Part shown: piece after piece, positions 57,385 through 64,000 of the stretch
Layout: the number at the start of each line of letters is the position of its first letter
Position numbering within the stretch: the first letter of the stretch is position 1
NCBI RefSeq assembly: GCF_019703515.2
Contig: NC_059346.1
Coordinates: 50,327,501-50,391,500 of the forward strand
Origin: Myxocyprinus asiaticus
Taxonomy: Eukaryota; Chordata; Actinopteri; Cypriniformes; Catostomidae
Reading direction: 5' to 3'
Length of the DNA stretch: 64,000 bases
Made by a program: the position numbers and the translations under genes
Notes under the pieces: model-generated
Databases searched by the model: none
What the model was told of the DNA's origin: nothing
The model's input: only the letters and a program-made list of their open reading frames with translations

Positions 57385-58853
57385 TTGTGCCCATAAGTTT
57401 GCATACCCTTGGAGAACTGGTAATATATGTACCATTTTTAAAGAAAACATGAGTGAGCAGGCAAAACACATTTCTTTTATTTCTTATGGGATTCATATTC
57501 AACTGTAGGTTATTACAGAATGGCACAATCATAAAACAAATCATGGCAACAAAGAAAAAAATGAAATGACCCCTGTTCAAAAGTCTGCATACCCTTAGTT
57601 CTTAATACTGTGTATTGCCCCCTTTAGAATCAATGACAGCGTGCAGTCTTTGGAATAGTTGTCTATGAGGCCCCAAATTCTTGCTGGTGGTATACCACTG
57701 GAGGGTCAACTTGGCCTTGTCCTTAGGGTCATTGTCATGCTGGAAAGTCCAAGTGCGTCCCATGCGCAGCTTTCGTGCAGAAGAATGCAAATTGTCTGCC
57801 AGTATTTTCTGATAACATGCTGCATTCATCTTGCCATCAATTTTCACAAGATTCCCCATGCCTTTAGAGCTCACACACCCCCAAAACATCAGTGAGCCAC
57901 CACCATGCCTCACAGTGGGGATGGCATTCTTTTCACTATAGGTCTTGTTGACCCCTCTCCAAACATAGCGCTTATGGTTGTGACCATAAAGCTCTATTTT
58001 GGTCTCGTCACTCCAAATTACAGTGTGCCAGAAGCTGTGAGGCATGTCAAGGTGTTGTCGGGCATATTGTAAACGGGCTTTTTTGTGGCATTGGCGCAGT
58101 AAAGGTTTCTTTCTGGCAACTCGACCATGCAGCTCATTTTTGTTCAAGTATCAGTGTATTGCGCTCCTTGAAACAACCACACCGTCTTTTTCCAGAGCAG
58201 CCTGTATTTCTCCTGAGGTTACCTGTGGGTTTTTCTTTGTATCCCGAACAATTCTTCTGGCAGTTGTGGCTGAAATCTTTCTTGGTCTACCTGACCTTGG
58301 CTTGGTATCAAGAGATCCCCGTATTTTCCACTTCTTAATAAGTGATTGAACAGTACTGACTGGCATTTTCAAGGCTTTGGATATCTTTTTATATCCTTTT
58401 CCATCTTTATAAAGTTCCATTACCTTGTTGCGCAGGTCTTTTGACAGTTCTTTTCTACTCCCCATGGCTCAGTATCTAGCCTGCTCAGTGCATCCACGTG
58501 AGAGCTAACAAACTCATTGACTGTTTATACACAGACACTAATTGCAATTTAAAAAGCCACAGGTGTGGGAAATTAACCTTTAATTGCCATTTAAACCTGT
58601 GTGTGTCACCTTGTGTGTCTGTAACAAGGCCAAACTCAAGGGTATGTAAACTTTTGATCAGGGCTATTTGGGTGATTTCTGTTATCATTATGATTTAAAA
58701 AGGAGCCAAACAACTATGTGATAATAAATGGCTTCATATGATCACTATACTTAAATAAAAGACTATCCTTTTTTGCATGATCAGTCATATTTCAAAATCA
58801 ACGCCAAAATGTAACAATTTCTGCCAGGGTATGCAAACTTTTGAGCACAACTG
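57382..58853 (-). mobile_element. Tc1-type element copy 2, 1,472 bp, both ends present
   Basis: The left end CAGTTGTGCCCATAAGTTTG faces CAAACTTTTGAGCACAACTG, with TA at 57380-57381 and 58854-58855. Inner repeats (AGTCTGCATACCC near 57584 and GTATGTAAACTTTTGAT near 58641) give the IR/DR architecture of long-ended Tc1 elements, in which each end carries two transposase binding sites about 200 bp apart. The transposase gene is broken. Same family as 31365-34735; it resembles the Tdr2/Tzf-type zebrafish elements in my memory, not verified. Confidence 0.9.
57602..58465 (-). pseudogene. Disrupted Tc1 transposase, copy 2
   Basis: Starts with ATG at 58465 (MGSRKELSKDLRNKVMELYK) and is open through both helix-turn-helix regions and the hook SGRPRK. 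A TGA at 58153-58151 follows SRSAIH, at the same codon as in copy 1. The frame then continues in phase (YLNKNELHGRVARKK) through D of IWSDETKIEL and D of FQHDNDPKD. After LTLQW about 158 bp are missing relative to copy 1, which removes the SPDLNxxE segment and the third catalytic acid. A 1-base loss further on restores the frame, ending GGNTQY at 57602. Doubly inactivated. Confidence 0.9.
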
Positions 58854-58881
58854 TATGTATACATATATATATACATATATA

Positions 58882-59146
58882 CAGGTGCATCTCAATAAAT
58901 TAGAATGTCGTGGAAAAGTTCATTTATTTCAGTAATTCAACTCAAATTGTGAAACTCGTGTATTTTTTACCTTGTGTGGGTTTTTGTTAAATGTGAGCCA
59001 AAATCATCACAATTAAAAGAACCAGAGACTTAAACTACTTCAGTCTGTGTGCATTGAATTTATTTAATACACGAGTTTCACAATTTGAGATGAGTTACTG
59101 AAATAAATGAAACTTTTCCACGACATTCTAATTTATTGAGATGCAC

Positions 59147-59149
<3 letters not shown>
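58882..59149. mobile_element. Tc1/mariner-type MITE, 268 bp
   Basis: The left end CAGGTGCATCTCAATAAATT is mirrored by the right end (AATTTATTGAGATGCACCTG). The arms extend roughly 80-90 bp with few mismatches, through ATTCTAATTT, CACGACATTC and GTGAAACTCGTGTATT. TA precedes the left end. No coding capacity. I recall it as a common fish MITE. Confidence 0.85.
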
Positions 59150-59150
<1 letters not shown>

Positions 59151-59199
<49 letters not shown>

Positions 59200-59225
59200 T
59201 ATGTGTATGTGTATATATATATATA
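59151..59225. repeat. (TA)n array between MITE and Tc1
   Basis: About 75 bp of TA with short GTGTATG interruptions. It ends at the TA (59224-59225) that borders the next Tc1 terminus. Confidence 0.9.
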
Positions 59226-60140
59226 CCGATCAGCCACAACATTAAAACCACCTGCTTAATATCGTGTAGATACCCCTCGTGCCACCAAAACAGCTCTGAC
59301 CCGTTGAGGCATGGACTCCACAAGACTTCTGAGGGTGTCTTGTGGTATCTGGCACCAAGACGTTAGCAGCAGATCCTTTAAGTCCTGCAAGCTGCAAGGT
59401 GGGGTCTCTATGGATCAGATTTGTTGGTCCAGCACATCCCATAGATGCTCAGTCGGATTGAGATCTGGGGAATTTGAAGGCCAAGTCAACACCTTGAACA
59501 TTTTGTCATGTTCCTCAAACCATTTTGCAGTGTGGCAGGGCGCATTATCCTGCTGAAAGAAGCCACTGCCATCAGGGAATACTGTTGTCATGAAGGGGTG
59601 TACCTGGTCTGCAACAATCTTTAGGTAGGTGGTACGTGTCAAAGTAACATCCACATGAATGCCAGGACCCAAGGTTTCCAAGCAGAACATTGCCCAGAGC
59701 ATCACACTGCCTTCGCCGGCCTGTCTTCTTCCCATAGTGCATCCTGCTGCCATCTCTTCACCAGGAAAACGACACACACGCACCCGGCCGTCCATATGAT
59801 CTTAAAGAAAACGTGATTCATCAGACCAGGCCACCTTCTTCCGTTGCTCTATTGTCCAGTTCTGACACTCACGTGCCCATTGTAGGTGCTTTCGGCGGTG
59901 GACAGGGGTCTGCATGGGCACTCTGACTGATCTGCGGCTATGCAGCAAGCTGCAAAGCACTGTGTGTTCTGACACCTTTCTATCATGACCAGCATTAAGT
60001 TTCTCAGCAATTTGTGCTGCAGTAGCTCTTCTGTAGGAACGGACCAGACGGGCTAGCCTTCGCTCCCCACGCGCATCAGCGAGCCTTGGGCGCCCATGTC
60101 CCTGTTGCAGTTCATCATTGATTGGGTGAGAACACCTCAA
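59226..60140 (-). mobile_element. Tc1-type element of another family, 5'-truncated
   Basis: The left terminus CCGATCAGCCACAACATTAA, preceded by TA, is the 3' end of the element. Its transposase reads leftward from about 60140. The inverse terminus is not found to the right of 60140, and the first DNA-binding helix-turn-helix is absent, so the element lost its 5' part. A different Tc1 family from the other copies in the window. Confidence 0.8.
59256..60140 (-). pseudogene. Truncated Tc1 transposase with two in-frame stops
   Basis: From about 60140 the frame reads through the hook GRPRLADARGERRL, a helix-turn-helix-like AAQIAEKLNAGH and VAWSDESRFL (first catalytic D). TAA follows at 59804-59802. 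The frame continues in phase through GRRQAGEGSVMLWAMF, QQDNAPCH (second D) and SPDLNPTEHLWD (third acid) to a TGA at 59417-59415, then LTS/W-type C-terminal sequence ending VSTRY and TAA at 59256. Only 32 residues separate the second and third acids, so a small in-frame deletion is likely. Inactive. Confidence 0.85.
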
Positions 60141-60730
60141 ACTTTACTGGCTGTGAAAACCAGCAGGCAGGGCTCATTAAACTACACAGAAAACCCAGTA
60201 AAAAAGCAGTGCTTTTGTGCAACCAAAAACAGCGTTTTTACGGCGTCATATGTCAAGCCAAACAGCATAAAAAGCAGCACTTTTCACATACACTAAACAT
60301 TGTCCAATAAGGCTTTTAAAATATTTTTGCGCATTTTTAAGGCGTTTGAAATTACTAAGCCGTATTTTACGTCTTTATGGTTGTTTAGAACGCCGCAAAA
60401 TATGCCATTTTAGATATACACACATTAAAACTATCCCGTTATTCTGAGACTCATGGCTTGTCATGCAATGCAAGCTAAATTTCATGAATCTTTGCATTCT
60501 TAAATATGTCAGACCGCATTCTCAGCATTTCCTCAGGGGGCGCTATAGCGAGATTACTGTGAACTGTCCAAGTGTATCAATCTGCATCCTGCAAGATGAC
60601 AAGGAACCAGAGATTCTATAGAGCTGTTCGGGTTGTAGTAAAAAAACATGGAAGAGAATTTGCCATGGGTTCCCTCTGGATTTTCCTATGGGTTTTTATA
60701 ATGGGGTTTTTGAACTTATTAGTAAAACAG
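60141..60730. other. Unassigned non-coding DNA
   Basis: Contains AAAAAGCAGTGCTTTT and GCATAAAAAGCAGCACTTTT as short internal similarities and a GGGGGCGCTATAGCG segment. No gene is supported. Confidence 0.45.
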
Positions 60731-60956
60731 GGTCTGTGGTAAACATTACTTCACGATATATGGATATTTTGTTCTACAACATAAATTATACACAGTCATA
60801 CCTCAGATGTGAATTTTGAAGCCGTATTAAATTACATACTTAAAAAAAAAAAAAAACACATGGCGACTTCAAAATTCACATTTGAGGAATGACTGTGTTA
60901 ATTTATGTTGCAGCACAAAACGTCCATGTATAGTGAAGTAATGTTTACCACAGACC
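60731..60956. mobile_element. Small foldback unit with ~100-bp arms
   Basis: GGTCTGTGGTAAACATTACT at the left is mirrored by AGTAATGTTTACCACAGACC at the right. Similarity continues inward through ATAAATTATACACAG, CTCAGATGTGAATTTTGAAG and their inverses to a central A run (60841-60855). Likely a MITE or a hairpin-forming remnant. No target duplication is obvious. Confidence 0.75.
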
Positions 60957-61145
60957 TTATATTTATGGGACTGCCCTGTTCTGCTATTTTATGCTGTAGG
61001 CTCCCCTATGTAGAAGGGTTCTGAAGGAACACCCACTACACCATATGCCCACTCCAAGGAACGCCCCGCTGAATCATAAAGTGATTTTGTTAATGATTCC
61101 TGTCGTTTTAACTGTGTATATATAAAAAATAACTTTTAAATTATA

Positions 61146-61186
61146 CAGTGGCATGAAAAAGTATGTGAAACCTTTGGAACTATAAC
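61146..61186 (+). mobile_element. Tc1-type terminus interrupted by LINE copy 2
   Basis: TA followed by CAGTGGCATGAAAAAGTATG and TGAAACCTTTGG is a fish Tc1-type end that I recall. It stops where the LINE begins, so its other end would be beyond the LINE and outside this window. Confidence 0.5.
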
Positions 61187-61189
61187 AAG

Positions 61190-64000
61190 ATGGTGCTGCG
61201 GATGGCTGCGTTGGTGTGGCGCTCTCTAGCATTTTTGTTACTTTTGTTTGTTTGTCATGTTTTTTGTTACTTTTTCCCGATCAGTTTCACCAGGGGTGAA
61301 CTGCTGAATATTCGGCAGAGCATACCTGATAATTTTTTTTGCTGGTGTTAGATTATTCTGACCTTTTATTAGACATCTTAGTTGGAGGCACAGCGGTGTT
61401 CTCCAAGTTCTCCAAGAGATGCAAGCGAGGGAAGCGAGCCGGTGCACTTGTGAAGCTTTGTCAATGTGGCTTTAGGACTCCGCTGCCAAGAATTCATCTG
61501 GCGAATGTCCGCTCCCTCACCAACAAAATGGACGAACTGCTTCTGCTTACTCAAACAAATAAGGACTTTTCTAACTCCGCTGCTCTGTGTTTCATGGAAA
61601 CCTGGCTGAATGAAGCCATCCCAGACAGCACGCTACATCTGCCAGGCTTCCAGCTGTTCAGAGTGGATAGCATTGCAGAATCATTGGGGAAAATGAGAGG
61701 TTGTGGAACATGATTTTACATCAACACAAGTTAGTTTACAGACGTAACAGCATTGAAAAACATGTGCTGTCCTTATTTAGAAGTGCTCTTCATCAACTGT
61801 AAGTAATTCTACTTGCCGCAGGAGTTTTCCTCGTTAATTGAGTGTGTACATCCCACCACAAGCATGCGTGAATGCAGTGTTGCAACAACTGGCTGATCAC
61901 ATCACAGAAATGGAGCAATGACACCCGGACTCTCTTATTCTAGGAGATTTTAATAAAGCTAACCTCACCCGTGAACTGCCAAAATACAAACAATACATCG
62001 TATGCCCCACCAGAGACCGAAATATACTGGACCACTGCTACACCACTATAAAGGATGCATATCGCTCTGTCCCTCAAGCAGCTTTTGGACTCTCTGGTTC
62101 GTCACTGTCTGGTTCATCTTCTCCTGACCTACAAGCAGAAACTAAAATCAGCTAAGCCTGTAGTAAGGACTGTAAAGATATGGACCAATGAATTAGAGCT
62201 GGAACTATAAGCCTGCTTTGACTGCACTGATTGGAGTGTTTTTAAAGCTGCAGCCACAGACCTGGACAACCTCACAGATACTGTGACATCATATATCATT
62301 TTCTGTGAGGATATGTGCATCCCTACTAGGACATTTTTATCATTTAATAATGATAAACCATGATTTACAGGAAAACTCAGACAGCTCCATCATGCCAAAG
62401 AGGATGCTTACAGAAGTGGGGATAAAATATTGTACAACCAGGCCAGAAACACACTGACTAAGGAAATCAGAGTGGCTAAAATAAGCTACTGTGAAAAGTT
62501 GAAAACCCAGATTTCAGCCAACGATCCTGCATCTGTGTGGAAATGCCTGAAAAGCATCACCAAGTACTAGACACCACCCCCTCGCTCTGTAGGGAATCAA
62601 CAAATGGCTAATGACCTGAATGTGTTTTACTGCAGGTTTGAAAAGTCCAGTCTCAAACCCCTCCCCTGCTCTGATCTTCACTTCGCACACACACACCAAC
62701 ACCTCCTGGAACCCCCCCTCCTCCCCCCTCCTGCTACTCAACCTGCACTTATGGTCTGTGAGGGGGATGTGTTCCGGGTCTTTCAGAAACAATAAGACTA
62801 GGAAAGCTTCAGGCCCAGATGGTGTTTCACCTGCCTGTCTGAATGTGTGCTCTGACCAACTGGACCCCATCTTCACACAGATCTTCAATAGATCACTGGA
62901 GCAGTGTGAAGTTCCCTGCTGCTTAAAACACTCCACCATCATTCTGGTCCCCAAAAAACCCAAAATCACAGGACTTAATGACTACAGACCTGTCGCTCTC
63001 ACATCTGTGGTCATGAAGTTGTTTGAGAGACTGATTTTGGCCTACCTGAAGGACATCACTGGACCCCTGCTAGACCCCCTTCAGTTTGCTTACTGAGCAA
63101 ACAGGTCTGTGGATGATGCTGTCAATATGGGACTGCATTATATCCTGCAACACCTCGACATACCTGGGACTTATGCAATGATCCTATTTGTGGACTTCAG
63201 TTTAGCATTCAATTCCATCATGCCTGATCTTCTCAACCAAACTTACCCAGCTCTCTGTGCCCACCCCAATCTGTCAATGGATCACCAGCTTTCTGACAGA
63301 TAGGCAGCAGCTAGTGAGACTGGGGAAATTCACATCCGGGACCCACACTATTAGTCCTCACTATTAGCACTGGTGCTCCTCAGGGATGCATTCTCTCTTC
63401 ATTGCTCTTCTCCCTGTACATGAATGACTGCACTGCAAAGGACCTTTTTCCATCGCTCCACAGTCCAATCTTTATGCTCCCTAGCACCACGGTCATCTGC
63501 CTCATCCGCGATGGTGATGAGTCGCATAAAGTTGGGAGGTTGAACAGCTGACTGTCTGGTACATTCACAACAACTTTGAGCTGAACACACTCAAAACAGT
63601 GGAGATGATAGTGGACTTCAGGAGAAATCCAACTGCAATCCACTTCTCACCATCCTGAACAGCACTGTGGCAGCAGTGGAGTCATTCAGGTTCCTGGGCT
63701 CTACCATCTCTCAGGACCTGAAGTGGGACATCCACATAGACTCCATTGTGAAGGTGGCTCAGCAGAGGTTGTACTTCCTTCACCAGCTGAGGAAGTTCAA
63801 CCTGCCACAGGAGCTGCTGACACAGTTCTACTCGGCTATCACTGAGTCTGTCCTGTGTACATCTATAACTGTCTGGTTTGGTTCAGCCACCAAATCAGAC
63901 AGAAGGAAACTACAACAGACAGTCTGGATTGCTGAGAGGATTATTGGTGCCCCGCTGCCCACCCTCCAAGACCTGTATGTCTCCAGAGTGAGGAAACATG
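61190..64000 (+). pseudogene. LINE copy 2 endonuclease-reverse transcriptase gene, broken and partial
   Basis: The leader frame starts at ATG 61190 or 61202 (MAALVWRSLAFLLLLFVCHV) and stops at TAG 61349. Endonuclease motifs follow: ANVRSLTNKMDELLLLTQTN, TWLNEAIPDSTLHLPGF and LGDFNKANL near 61940. Reverse transcriptase blocks include KASGPDGVSPACL, LNDYRPVALTSVVMKLFERL, DPLQFAY followed by TGA (63094-63096) and ILFVDFSLAFNSI. The FADD box is absent because 63436-63486 is foreign. The C-terminal block SFRFLGSTISQDLKWDIHID is readable after 63680. Not functional. Confidence 0.85.
63436..63486 (-). mobile_element. ~50-bp Tc1 transposase fragment patched into the LINE
   Basis: On the minus strand this reads REHKDWTVERWKKVL, a conserved segment that precedes the first catalytic Asp (LWSDE) in Tc1 transposases. 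In LINE copy 1 the equivalent place carries the sequence for the FADD active site. LINE sequence resumes at CACCACGGTCATCTGCC. The left junction lies in CAAAGGACC, which fits both LINE and Tc1 sequence, suggesting microhomology. Confidence 0.65.

Larger units (their letters stand above)
61187..64000 (+). mobile_element. APE-type LINE copy 2, continues past the window
   Basis: Begins AGATGGTGCTGCGGATGGCT at the same point as copy 1 (37543), so it is probably full-length at its 5' end. The order is hydrophobic leader, endonuclease, reverse transcriptase and C-terminal domain. It runs off the window in the sequence that encodes the C-terminal end (CTCCAGAGTGAGGAAACATG). Several stops and frameshifts are present, and a Tc1-derived patch replaces the reverse transcriptase active-site region. 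Confidence 0.85.

Overview
This window is repeat-dominated DNA from a bony fish, most likely a cyprinid or close relative. The reasons are AT-rich intergenic sequence, abundant (TA)n and (TG)n microsatellites, several Tc1/mariner elements, hAT-, piggyBac- and Harbinger-like elements, long foldback MITEs, a tRNA-derived SINE, and two copies of an APE-type non-LTR retrotransposon (LINE) whose reading frames look like the Rex1/CR1-L2-like elements of teleosts. Only one reading frame of convincing length is uninterrupted, and it is a transposase. Family attributions that rest on memory rather than on sequence seen here are marked as such.

Layout. 1-12 kb: MITEs and hAT fragments, including a 304-bp hAT-type element with a perfect 8-bp duplication (5389-5692) and a MITE split by a TTAA-flanked insertion (6687-8360). 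12-24 kb: two of three long foldback elements, a Harbinger-like element with a decayed Myb/SANT-like frame (18278-19340) sitting inside another MITE, and a SINE (23788-23935). 24.8-26.0 kb: an apparently intact Tc1-type transposon with a 359-residue transposase and 27-bp perfect terminal repeats. 31.0-37.5 kb: a LINE carrying a Tc1 element which itself carries a TTAA/piggyBac-like element. 39-43 kb: a Tc1 3' fragment, a TTAA-flanked MITE and a hAT-like element. 44.4-49.2 kb: a 4.7-kb hAT-like unit with a perfect 8-bp duplication that contains a second hAT-like unit. 49.4-50.9 kb: two elements inserted side by side in an older repeat. 53.5-55.3 kb: CpG-rich, largely repeat-free DNA that looks like a promoter and first coding exon of a minus-strand gene. 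57.3-60.1 kb: a Tc1 copy, a Tc1-type MITE and a 5'-truncated third Tc1 lineage, joined by (TA)n arrays. 61.2-64.0 kb: a second LINE copy running off the window.

How the parts relate. If the 53.9-kb exon is real, transcription runs leftward and the preceding ~54 kb would be a large first intron or upstream intergenic DNA filled by successive TE insertions. The two copies of one Tc1 family (31.4 and 57.4 kb) act as internal controls for each other: the second supplies the empty site for the piggyBac-like insertion in the first, and both carry the same in-frame stop. No CRISPR array, rRNA gene, functional tRNA gene or bacterial-type operon is present. Nothing here is clearly a new functional system; the most interesting content is the layered mobile-element history and one potentially active transposase.
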